Part shown: positions 38,378 to 47,330 of the stretch, piece after piece
How positions within the stretch are numbered: position 1 is the stretch's first letter
How the letters are laid out: each line of letters starts with the position of its first letter
Source: Lysobacterales bacterium
GTDB lineage: Bacteria; Pseudomonadota; Gammaproteobacteria; Xanthomonadales; SZUA-38
Reading direction: 5' to 3'
Length of the DNA stretch: 64,000 nt
Assembly (NCBI GenBank): GCA_028285525.1
Contig: JANQOZ010000007.1
Location: 1-64,000 of the forward strand
Notes under the pieces: generated by a model
What the model saw: only the letters and a program-made list of their open reading frames with translations
Told to the model about the DNA's origin: nothing
The model's database searches: none
Position numbers and translations under genes: made by a program

Positions 38378-40192
38378 CTAGGAACGTACGGGCAGCAGGT
38401 CGGTCGCCCGACGACCGTAACGCTTGGCCAGCGTCGGTGAGAACACGACAACGCAGTTCCGCCCGTCCGATTTCGCCTGATAGAGCGCGCGGTCTGCGGC
38501 GTCAAAAAAGGCGGCCGCGGTGGTGAAGCGGTCGTCTTGCATGGAAACCACGCCGATGCTCACCGAGAGGCGCTCGCCGCGCATGTCCGCGTCACTGACG
38601 CTCGTCCTCAGGTGCTCGGCGATTTCGCTCGCCGCGGCGCGGTCGGCGCCGGGCATGATGATGGCAAACTCTTCGCCGCCGTAGCGGCACACATGATCCT
38701 GCGGTCTGGCATTGTCCTGCAGCACCGCCCCTACCATCTTTAGGGCTTCGTCACCCCAGGCGTGACCGAACCGGTCGTTGAAGTTCTTAAAATGATCGAT
38801 GTCGACCATCAGCAGCGCCAGCGCCTGCCCCTGGCCGCCGGCACGCTCAAATTCTGCCAGCAGCTTTTCATCGAAGAAGCGACGATTGGCCAGGCTGGTC
38901 AATGGGTCGGTGAGGCTCTGACGCTGCAGGGAGTCCACCCGGCTGGCCAAGCCGAGCGACAGCAGCACCATTTCGATCAGGGAACCGATCTGCTGCCCGT
39001 GTTCCGTCACCACGTTGTGAGGCAGCAGCCCAAAGGTTTTCAGCATGTAGGCCATGACGCCGAGCAGGAGCGCTCCCCAGGCGAGCATGAAGTAGCGCGC
39101 CGGCCGATACCCCTTAAGCAAGGTGACAGTGCCACAGAGGATGATCTGCGACACCACAATCACCGTGAGCCCCGAAAGCGGCACGATGATCGAGCGATAA
39201 GGCAGGAACGATCCAACGACCAGCACGACCGCGATCACCCCCTGGAGATAGATCGAAATCGTATCCAGCCGTGGCGCGTTTTCCGAAAGCCTCAGAAAGA
39301 CCCGGGTGAAGTGCATGCCAAAAAACAGCGACAGCGTCAGCATCACCACCAGCGACTGGTTGGCCCACCAGGGCATGTCGGGCCAGAAGTATTGAAAGGC
39401 GAAACCGTTGTTGACGGCAAAGTAGATGCCGTAGCTGGCCACATAAAGCAGGTAATAAAGAAACGCTTTGTCCTTCACCGTCAGCCACATCAGCAGGTTG
39501 TACAGCACCAGCACGACAAAGCCGCCGTAGTAGATGCCGAAAGCCAGCTGCTGACGGCTGATGCTCGCGAGCATCGGGGTCTGCTGACTAGCGGTCAGGC
39601 TGATGTTGACCGAACCGCGGGTGAAATAGCGGAAGTAAAAGTCGACCTGCGCGCCGGCCGGGAGGACGACCGGAAAAATGTAGTCCTTATGCGCGATGTC
39701 CCTGGTGGCAAACGGCAGGCGGTCACCGGTCTGACGATGAACCCAGCCGCCGGCCTGTTGTGGATCTCGGTACCAGAGGTCGAGGTGATCAAGAAGGGGA
39801 TACGATTCGCGAAGTAACAGCGCCTGATCGATCTGGCTGTCGTTGGCGAAGGTCACGCGAACCCACCAGGCCGACGAGCTGAAGCCGTAGTTCGGAGACC
39901 CGTCAACGGCGCTGAACTGCTCAGCGTAGGATGCGGAGCTGATCTCATCGATGCTCAGCGCCGCTTCCGTATCCTCAAACACGGCGATATGCGGCGTGAG
40001 ATCGAGCACCTCTGATGTGAGCGCTACGGATATGGGGTTGGGCTGCGAGGCTGCGCTTCGACTGGCGGTGCCGGACAGAGCGTCGTCGGCGGCTTGAGAA
40101 GTGGCGGCCGGCAGAGGCTCGGGCTGCTGGGCCAGCGCCAATACAGGCAACAACAAAAGAAGCCCGATAGATTTCAGTTGCCGGACCCCCAA
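38378..40192 (-). CDS. Diguanylate cyclase with 7TMR-DISM sensory region
   Basis: Extracellular DISM-like domain, seven TMs, then GGDEF domain with CRYGGEEFAIIMPG. Confidence 0.9.
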   Translation of the reverse strand: MGVRQLKSIGLLLLLPVLALAQQPEPLPAATSQAADDALSGTASRSAASQPNPISVALTSEVLDLTPHIAVFEDTEAALSIDEISSASYAEQFSAVDGSPNYGFSSSAWWVRVTFANDSQIDQALLLRESYPLLDHLDLWYRDPQQAGGWVHRQTGDRLPFATRDIAHKDYIFPVVLPAGAQVDFYFRYFTRGSVNISLTASQQTPMLASISRQQLAFGIYYGGFVVLVLYNLLMWLTVKDKAFLYYLLYVASYGIYFAVNNGFAFQYFWPDMPWWANQSLVVMLTLSLFFGMHFTRVFLRLSENAPRLDTISIYLQGVIAVVLVVGSFLPYRSIIVPLSGLTVIVVSQIILCGTVTLLKGYRPARYFMLAWGALLLGVMAYMLKTFGLLPHNVVTEHGQQIGSLIEMVLLSLGLASRVDSLQRQSLTDPLTSLANRRFFDEKLLAEFERAGGQGQALALLMVDIDHFKNFNDRFGHAWGDEALKMVGAVLQDNARPQDHVCRYGGEEFAIIMPGADRAAASEIAEHLRTSVSDADMRGERLSVSIGVVSMQDDRFTTAAAFFDAADRALYQAKSDGRNCVVVFSPTLAKRYGRRATDLLPVRS

Positions 40193-40329
40193 AGCTGCGC
40201 ACCTGAATCGTTATCTTCAGTACTCGATCCTACAAACAAAGGGATTTTTGTCAAATTTGTTCAAAAATTCCCGTTGCTTTCCAAACCGTCTCAAGCCATG
40301 GTGGTGCTGCGTAATCCATTGGGGGATGT

Positions 40330-42009
40330 ATGCGCAAACTGATGCTGATCGCGTCGGTGTTAACCCTGCTTACCCTGGCGGCATGGTTCACACTCTCGCG
40401 TGAGCGGGCCCAGGTCGGGCCGGCGCTAAAAACCGGCGACGCCGTCAACGGGTCGCCTGACGTGATATCGCTTGAGCAGGGCTGGACCGCGGCCACGCGC
40501 AGCTGGCTGTACTCGGCCAGTTTTGGCTCGCGGCTGATGCCATACGCCTGGGTCTCCGCTTTGGAGCAGGCCAAAAGCAGCGATCCGTGGCTTGATCCAG
40601 CGAACGTGGAGGCGCTCGGCCTCCTGCGGCAGCAAGCAGACTCCCACAACCCAGACGCTCTGCCCGTGGGCTTCACCCGCGACGTCGACGAGCAGGGTGA
40701 GGCGTGGGTGGGCCTCGGCTGCGCAGCCTGTCACGTCGGGCAAATTCACTTCGGCGACAAGCGCCTGCGCATCGACGGCGGGCCAGCGATGCTGAATTTC
40801 ACCGCGTTCGAAAAATCGCTGCTTGACGCAATGAACGCGACCCTCGAGCAGCCGCAGAAGTTCGCCCGCTTTGCCGCGGCGCTGGGTCAGTCGGCTGACC
40901 GCGAAGGACCGCTCGCTAAGCGGCTAAGGGAGACCGCGGCGAACCTGTCGATCCGGCACCAGATGAACCAAACATCGGTGCCTTACGGCTTTGGCCGGCT
41001 TGACGCGTTTGGCCAGATTTTCAACGCAGCGACCGAAACGTTCACTAACCAGCCGGGCAACAGCCAGCCGCCGGATGCCCCGGTGAGCTACCCGATGCTG
41101 TGGAGCGCGCCGCACCTGGACCTGGTGCAGTGGAACGGATCGGCACCTAACTCGGGGCCCGGGCCACTGATTCAAAACGTGACGACCGCCATCGCGGTGT
41201 ATGGAACGGTTGAGCTGGCGCAACCGGAGTCCGAACTGGCCTCAGCGCGCGGCTACCGCTCGAGCGTCAACTTCGACAACCTCGGCAAGATCCAGAACCA
41301 CATGTATGAGCTGACGGCCCCAGCCTGGCCTGAGGATATTCTTGGTCCGATCGATCGCGAGGCGGCTGAGCGCGGCGGCGCGCTTTACGACGATCTTTGC
41401 CTGCAGTGTCACGAGCGTATCGATCGATCGGACCCGCAGCGCAAGCTGCGAGCGGTCCTGACGCCCGTGGACGAAATCGGGACCGACCCGACGGCGGCAG
41501 GCAACTTCATCAGCAACACGGCGGCCACCGGACCACTGCAGGGACAGCATCAGGCGGTGGTGGCCGGCGAACGCTTTGGGGCCTCGTCCAGCGCCATTCT
41601 GATGGTGGTGAACCTCGCGCTTGGCGCCACGCTGCGGCATCCGGTCGAGGCGCTGCACGCGACGCTGACCGGCTATCACGACGTGCTCAAAGCCAAACTC
41701 GACGACCGACCGAACTTCTATAAAGCGCGCGCCCTCGACGGCATCTGGGCGTCGCCGCCTTATCTTCACAACGGATCGGTACCCAGCCTCTATGAGCTGC
41801 TGCTGCCAGCCGAGCAGCGCAGTCAAGAGTATTACGTGGGTTCACGGGAGTATCAGCCCAAGTTTCTGGGCCTTGAGACCGATAAGACGACCCATAGCAG
41901 CCTGTTCGATACGACGTTGCCGGGCAACAGCAACAGCGGCCATGAGTACGGCGCCGAGCTGACCGAAGCACAGCGAATGGATTTGCTGGAACACCTAAAG
42001 ACGCTCTAG
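40330..42009 (+). CDS. Diheme c-type cytochrome, RoxA/MauG-like (peroxidase/dioxygenase superfamily)
   Basis: Two CXXCH (GCAACHVG, LCLQCHERI), N-terminal TM, LDGIWASPPYLHNGSVPSLYELL signature. Confidence 0.82.
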   Translation: MRKLMLIASVLTLLTLAAWFTLSRERAQVGPALKTGDAVNGSPDVISLEQGWTAATRSWLYSASFGSRLMPYAWVSALEQAKSSDPWLDPANVEALGLLRQQADSHNPDALPVGFTRDVDEQGEAWVGLGCAACHVGQIHFGDKRLRIDGGPAMLNFTAFEKSLLDAMNATLEQPQKFARFAAALGQSADREGPLAKRLRETAANLSIRHQMNQTSVPYGFGRLDAFGQIFNAATETFTNQPGNSQPPDAPVSYPMLWSAPHLDLVQWNGSAPNSGPGPLIQNVTTAIAVYGTVELAQPESELASARGYRSSVNFDNLGKIQNHMYELTAPAWPEDILGPIDREAAERGGALYDDLCLQCHERIDRSDPQRKLRAVLTPVDEIGTDPTAAGNFISNTAATGPLQGQHQAVVAGERFGASSSAILMVVNLALGATLRHPVEALHATLTGYHDVLKAKLDDRPNFYKARALDGIWASPPYLHNGSVPSLYELLLPAEQRSQEYYVGSREYQPKFLGLETDKTTHSSLFDTTLPGNSNSGHEYGAELTEAQRMDLLEHLKTL

Positions 42010-42018
42010 GGGGAACAG

Positions 42019-44340
42019 ATGAGTGACGAACAACCGGGCGCTGTTCGGCGGCTGATCGGCAGCGTGGCTGGACTCACGCTTGGGCGGCTCTTTAAGTGGG
42101 CGCTCGTCGTCGGGCTGGCGCTGGCGCTCGTGGCTGCAGCCGGGTTTGCGGTTTTTGTGCTGGCTCCGGTCACCACCATTCCGGCCTACGAGCCGATCGA
42201 CGAGACCGTGTACCTGGGTCAGGGCTGGGGTCTTGAGCGCGGCTCGCAGCCGCGGCAAACCTATTACTACACCCCTCAGGGCACCAGCCTGCCGCAGGGG
42301 GAAACGGTCAACCCGCTGCGCTACGACTGGTTCGTCCATCTTGAGCTGCCGTTCAGCCGGGAACGATTCGCTGCGCCGGACCATCTGAGGCGCTTTCGGT
42401 TTTTGGTTGACAGCGAGCCCACGCCCGCCAACCCGGACCTCCTGCCGGTGGGCTTCACGCGCCACTTTAATCCGCTGATCGGCGAGGACGTGCTGGATCT
42501 GACGTGTGCCGCCTGCCACTCCGGTGAAATTCACTACACCAAAGACGGCAAGCGGTACGCCCTGCGAATCGACGGTGGCCAGGCCATGCACGCATTTACC
42601 GACATGAGCCGAGGCAACTTTGGTCCTGTGCTATTGGCGTCCCTGATCGCCACCTATGCCAACCCGCTCAAGTTCAGCCGCTTTGCCGAAGCCGTGATCG
42701 GTCCGAACTATCCGGAAGGGAAAAGCCGGCTTCGCTCGCAGCTGGGCCAAACGATCGGCGCGTTCCTGAAGCAGGGACAGAACAATCCGCTGCGGCATCT
42801 ATACCCGATGACCGAGGGTTTTGGGCGCACCGATGCGCTCGGGCGAATCGCCAACACGGTTTTTGGCGACCATCTGGTGCCGGCCAACTACGAGATATCC
42901 GACGCGCCGGTGAGCTTTCCCTACGTGTGGAATATCTGGAAGTTTGACTGGGTGCAGTACACGGGGTCGGTGAATCAGCCGCTTGCTCGGAACGTCGGTG
43001 AAGCGCTGGGCGTCGGCGCCATGATCAACCTGACCAACAGCTACGGCAGCCCGGTCCTCGCGGAGGACCGCTTTACCAGCTCGGTGGCCATCCGCGACCT
43101 GGTCAAGATCGAGCGAACGTTGCAGCAGCTCACGCCGCCGCAGTGGCCTGAGGAGATCCTGGGTCCGGTCGATCAGGCGAAGGCGGAAATCGGCAAGAAT
43201 CTCTTCCAGGACCTTTGCCAGCATTGCCACGGACCACATGTCGCCAGCCAGGCGCGTCAGGAGGCGCGGGCGCCCGGCAAACCAGCGCCGTCAACCGAGT
43301 GGCAAATCCCGGTAATCCCGGTATCGGAAATCGGAACCGACGCGGCGTCCGCCACGGGGTTCGTGGAGCGTCGCTACGATCTGACGGCTGCCGGCATCAC
43401 TGACGAGCAGGTTGCAGAACTGGTTGGCCCGCTGCTCGACGAGAGCCTGCGCCGCAACGGACGCTATCGGCTCCGAGAGGTGCTGACTGGGAGACAGCAG
43501 GCGGGTCTCGACGTCGGGCCGCTACCGACGCTGGTCGCGGACTACCCGCTTTCCGAGAAAACGCCGCCCGCCGCGGTGGATCAAGTTTTTGCACAGATCG
43601 CTGGCGCGCTCGACGACCTCTTACCCACCCGCCCATCTGCACGTGCCGATCAGCCGCCGCACGACGCTGTGGTGTGTGAACTCGATTGCCAAACCGATCA
43701 CCTCTACTGGCTCACAACCCAGGGGCGACAGCACGCGAAGGCGACGCTGGCCGCGGTGGACACCTCGAAGGTCAGTCTCGGCCAGGGGCTCAACATCGTG
43801 GGGCTGCTCATCAAAAATCGATTTTTTGAGGCCTACGGCGTCTCTGCTGAGGAGAAGGCCTGCATCCAGGGCTTCGGCATTCTGGACCTCCCGCAGGTGG
43901 TCGACGGCTACAAACCCCGGCCGCTCGAAGGCGTCTGGGCAACCCCACCCTTCCTGCACAACGGCTCGGTACCCAGCCTCTATCACATGCTGCTGCCGCC
44001 GGAGGAACGCCCATCGCGCTTTTTTGTCGGCCGCCAGGAATATGATCCGCGCCACGCCGGCTACGTCAGCGAACCGGTAGCGGGCAGCGAAAATCACGGA
44101 TTCTGGTTTGACGCCAGCCTGCCCGGCAACCGGAATGCGGGACACAGCTTCACCGCCAGCGCTGAAACCTGGCAGGCCCATCGGCGAGACCCGGCGGCAA
44201 ACCCGCTGCCCGGCGGCGTGATCGGCCCGCAGTTGTCGGACGAGCAGCGCTGGGCGCTGGTGGAGTATCTGAAAATCCACAAGGACGAGCCCGGGACACC
44301 GGCTGACTTTGAGCCCGTGGCCTGCGGACCCTGGCATTGA
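42019..44340 (+). CDS. Diheme c-type cytochrome, RoxA/MauG-like, longer paralogue
   Basis: Two CXXCH (TCAACHSG, LCQHCHGP with flanking variant), N-terminal TM, LEGVWATPPFLHNGSVPSLYHMLLPPEERPSRFFVGRQEYDP. Confidence 0.82.
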   Translation: MSDEQPGAVRRLIGSVAGLTLGRLFKWALVVGLALALVAAAGFAVFVLAPVTTIPAYEPIDETVYLGQGWGLERGSQPRQTYYYTPQGTSLPQGETVNPLRYDWFVHLELPFSRERFAAPDHLRRFRFLVDSEPTPANPDLLPVGFTRHFNPLIGEDVLDLTCAACHSGEIHYTKDGKRYALRIDGGQAMHAFTDMSRGNFGPVLLASLIATYANPLKFSRFAEAVIGPNYPEGKSRLRSQLGQTIGAFLKQGQNNPLRHLYPMTEGFGRTDALGRIANTVFGDHLVPANYEISDAPVSFPYVWNIWKFDWVQYTGSVNQPLARNVGEALGVGAMINLTNSYGSPVLAEDRFTSSVAIRDLVKIERTLQQLTPPQWPEEILGPVDQAKAEIGKNLFQDLCQHCHGPHVASQARQEARAPGKPAPSTEWQIPVIPVSEIGTDAASATGFVERRYDLTAAGITDEQVAELVGPLLDESLRRNGRYRLREVLTGRQQAGLDVGPLPTLVADYPLSEKTPPAAVDQVFAQIAGALDDLLPTRPSARADQPPHDAVVCELDCQTDHLYWLTTQGRQHAKATLAAVDTSKVSLGQGLNIVGLLIKNRFFEAYGVSAEEKACIQGFGILDLPQVVDGYKPRPLEGVWATPPFLHNGSVPSLYHMLLPPEERPSRFFVGRQEYDPRHAGYVSEPVAGSENHGFWFDASLPGNRNAGHSFTASAETWQAHRRDPAANPLPGGVIGPQLSDEQRWALVEYLKIHKDEPGTPADFEPVACGPWH

Positions 44341-46409
44341 CCGCCAGCGAATACACCAAAGACTTCGACCAGGTGCTGCAGGATGAGCAGGCCTGGCTAA
44401 GGCAGCGGCGGGCAGCGGTTGATCTGCCCGAGGACGAAGAGCAGCTAGCGGTATGTTTTTCGGGCGGCGGGATTCGTTCGGCGGTCTTCAACCTGGGCGT
44501 CCTCCAGGGATTGGAGTCGATGGGGCTGTTGAAACGGGTCGATTACCTGTCCTCGGTTTCCGGTGGCGGCTACATCGCATCGTGCCTCACCTGGCTGCGA
44601 CACCGACTCGGTCCCGAGGAAAGTGAGACCTTTTACGCGCCGCTGGCGAACGAGCCGGGGACGGTGGTGGACTGGCTTCGCAACAACGGCAGCTACCTGA
44701 TCAGCCCCCGGGGCTTTTCGATCTGGACGCTGCTGGCGGCGATCCTCGCCGGCACGCTGCTGAACCTCGCCGTGATGGTGCCGCCGATGCTCCTGCTCGT
44801 GACGCTGGCCGCCCAGGACTGGCTGCCGCTTGATTTTCCGCCCTGGCTGCTGATCCCCGGCGGCACCCCGCTACAGGGTCACGACGGTTTTGTCCTCGCG
44901 CTGTATCTGTCCGGCGCCGCAGCGCTGACCTACCTGCTGATGGTGCTCGCCTTCGCCGCGATGAGCGCCGCACCGTTTGCCCGTTCAGGCGTTGGGCTGG
45001 TCGACGTCCGCAGGCTGATGGGAAACCTGATGTTTAGCGCCATTGCTCTGTTTGCCGTCGGCATGGTGCCCGTCCTGCACAGTCTGGACGACCTCGCCAT
45101 GCGCCACCTGAGCTCCGAGCTGGCGGCGGCAACCACCCGCAGCCTGACCTATATGATCCCGATGGTCACCGGCCTGGTCACCATGATCCGGAAACAGTCC
45201 GCCAAAACCGGCAACGGTCCGGCGATCGGGCTCGGGCTGTTTCTCTATGGGTGCCTCGTGCTGACCTATCACCTCGTCGCGCATGTCGACCTGCTGGACA
45301 GCCTGGTGTTCGTCTCCATGCTCGGCCTCTCAGTTGTGCTGGCGCTGGGTTGCGACGTGAATCTGATCTCCATGCACCACTACTATCGGGCCCGCATGGC
45401 GCACGCTTTTATGCCCCGAACCCGCGAGGGTGACAGCAGTGAAGCCGGCGACCGGCAGGCCATGGCCTTCAGACTTGAGCAGGTGGTGCCCGAGTCGGGC
45501 GGACCGTTTCATCTGCTCAACGCCAATATGAACACCACCTCATCCCACTCCGTGAAGCTGCGCGGCCGGGGTGGCGATAACTTCGTTTTCTCACCGCTCT
45601 ACTGCGGCGCCACCTCAACGGGCTATCGAAAAACCAACAACTTTCTCAACGGCGCGATGGAGCTATCCACCGCGCTGACCATCTCCGGCGCCGCGCTCGA
45701 CCCAAATACGCCGACAACCCGTGCGCGACCCATCGCCTTCCTGATGGCCCTGTTCAACCTTCGGCTCGGATACTGGATTCGAAGCCCCCGCACCACCGGT
45801 CGGCGACCGCTTGCGGCGTGGCTGGCGTTTATGACCCGCGAGATGCTCGGCGTCGGCCTCAACGAAAAGGCCGGCTACCTCCACCTCTCCGACGGCGCCC
45901 ATTTTGAGAACCTCGGCCTGTATGAACTGCTGCGCCGACGCTGCCGCTTTATCATCGCCACCGACGCCGGCTCCGATCCCAAGCTCACGATGGACGAAAT
46001 GGGCAAAGCAATCCAGCGGGCACGCGTGGATTTCCGGGCTGACGTATCGCTGAACGTGGATCCGCTGTTCGACGAAATGGATAAGCCGCTGGCCGACTGC
46101 GCCCACGCCCTGGGCCGCATCACCTATGCGGACGGCAGTACCGGGCAGATCCTTTATCTTCGGCCGATGATGTGCCGGGGCATGACGGCCGACCTTTACG
46201 CCTTCTGGCGCAAGGACCCGGCGTTTCCGAATGACCCCACGGCGGATCAGTTTTACGACGAGGAGCACTTTGAGGCTTACCGCGAGCTGGGCCTGCAGAT
46301 CATCAGGCGCGTAGGGCTCGGCAAAGGCTCGCTGGCCGACGTGCCTCTGAATGACCTATTCGCCAACGTTCGAGAACACCAGGAAGAACACGCGGAAGAA
46401 GCCGGCTAG
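44337..46409 (+). CDS. Patatin-like phospholipase with transmembrane segments
   Basis: CFSGGGIRSAVFNLGVLQGLESMGLLKRVDYLSSVSGGGYIAS (oxyanion hole and Ser motif), SDGAHFENLGLYELLRRRC (Asp motif); TTG start overlaps upstream stop. Confidence 0.85.
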   Translation: MTASEYTKDFDQVLQDEQAWLRQRRAAVDLPEDEEQLAVCFSGGGIRSAVFNLGVLQGLESMGLLKRVDYLSSVSGGGYIASCLTWLRHRLGPEESETFYAPLANEPGTVVDWLRNNGSYLISPRGFSIWTLLAAILAGTLLNLAVMVPPMLLLVTLAAQDWLPLDFPPWLLIPGGTPLQGHDGFVLALYLSGAAALTYLLMVLAFAAMSAAPFARSGVGLVDVRRLMGNLMFSAIALFAVGMVPVLHSLDDLAMRHLSSELAAATTRSLTYMIPMVTGLVTMIRKQSAKTGNGPAIGLGLFLYGCLVLTYHLVAHVDLLDSLVFVSMLGLSVVLALGCDVNLISMHHYYRARMAHAFMPRTREGDSSEAGDRQAMAFRLEQVVPESGGPFHLLNANMNTTSSHSVKLRGRGGDNFVFSPLYCGATSTGYRKTNNFLNGAMELSTALTISGAALDPNTPTTRARPIAFLMALFNLRLGYWIRSPRTTGRRPLAAWLAFMTREMLGVGLNEKAGYLHLSDGAHFENLGLYELLRRRCRFIIATDAGSDPKLTMDEMGKAIQRARVDFRADVSLNVDPLFDEMDKPLADCAHALGRITYADGSTGQILYLRPMMCRGMTADLYAFWRKDPAFPNDPTADQFYDEEHFEAYRELGLQIIRRVGLGKGSLADVPLNDLFANVREHQEEHAEEAG

Positions 46410-46487
46410 CGCGACGCTTGTTTGAAACCGACTGGGCTTCTAGCGTAAAACGGGATTGCCATTCCCGGCATAACCGGAAGCTGAGCC

Positions 46488-47276
46488 ATGAAACATCGCC
46501 CCCACTTCACCCTCGCGCTCCTGCTGCTCTCATCGGTTGCCTTAGCCCAAGGCGGAATTACGAGCGGCTATGGCGCGATCGCGGACGTCGGCTTTTACGA
46601 CAGCTGCGCCACAATCTGCCTCCGGCCCGGGGGGCTCGATGACCAGCGGGTCGACGGCGGCGAGTTTTTTGAGAACGCTGCGGCAGACCTTTTCAACAGC
46701 GGTACCGAGAACGCCTTTGGTTCAGCCTCGTTTAACGGTGATGCGTTCAGCCCGCTGCTGCGCGCCCGAGCCCGTTCGCCGCTGGATGACAACAACGCGG
46801 TCGACGCGATCGTGACCGCGATCCAGGGCTATACGTTTATGGGCGCGTCGCCGGAGACCTTCACGATACTGGCTTCACTGACCGGCACGGTCGATCAGCC
46901 CGACAACAGGGCTGAAGGCGTGATCCGAGGTCGAATTGCGGTCTACCGCTATGAGAACGCCACGTTCAGCACCGACTTCGCGACCTTCATTTTTGAGGAG
47001 GTTGCCGGAGAAGGTGAGGTGATCGATCAGGCCCAGCTCTTTCTTCTGCCGACCCTGGATCTCTCCGAAGACACCCTGGAGTTCACGCTCAATCCTGGTG
47101 ATGAGGTCTACGTGTTTATGCAGCTGGAGAGTAAGAGCGAGCGTGGTGCCGTAGTCGATGCCACCAACACGTTCGGCGTTTCCTTTACCAGCGGTGATTC
47201 AGCGATGCTCAGCCCGGTAGTCGAGCCACTCCCTGAACTGGTGTTCTCCGACGGATTCGAGACCCTCGCCCCCTAG
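46488..47276 (+). CDS. Secreted protein, hypothetical, C-terminal DGFE tail
   Basis: Signal peptide MKHRPHFTLALLLLSSVALAQ; ends PELVFSDGFETLAP-stop. Confidence 0.65.
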   Translation: MKHRPHFTLALLLLSSVALAQGGITSGYGAIADVGFYDSCATICLRPGGLDDQRVDGGEFFENAAADLFNSGTENAFGSASFNGDAFSPLLRARARSPLDDNNAVDAIVTAIQGYTFMGASPETFTILASLTGTVDQPDNRAEGVIRGRIAVYRYENATFSTDFATFIFEEVAGEGEVIDQAQLFLLPTLDLSEDTLEFTLNPGDEVYVFMQLESKSERGAVVDATNTFGVSFTSGDSAMLSPVVEPLPELVFSDGFETLAP

Positions 47277-47330
47277 CGGTTGGGGCGGCCGCAGTCGAGT
47301 CCGTCGCAGACCTGAGCCTGACACTGGTAA

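Noticed and set aside
38762-39817. 351-aa plus-strand ORF antisense to the DISM-GGDEF gene
   Set aside because: Composition (His/Gln/Arg rich) typical of an antisense frame; real gene on minus strand.
40330-44340. Methylamine dehydrogenase maturation (MauG) locus
   Set aside because: No mauA/mauB or other mau genes nearby; signature fits the broader RoxA/MauG superfamily only.
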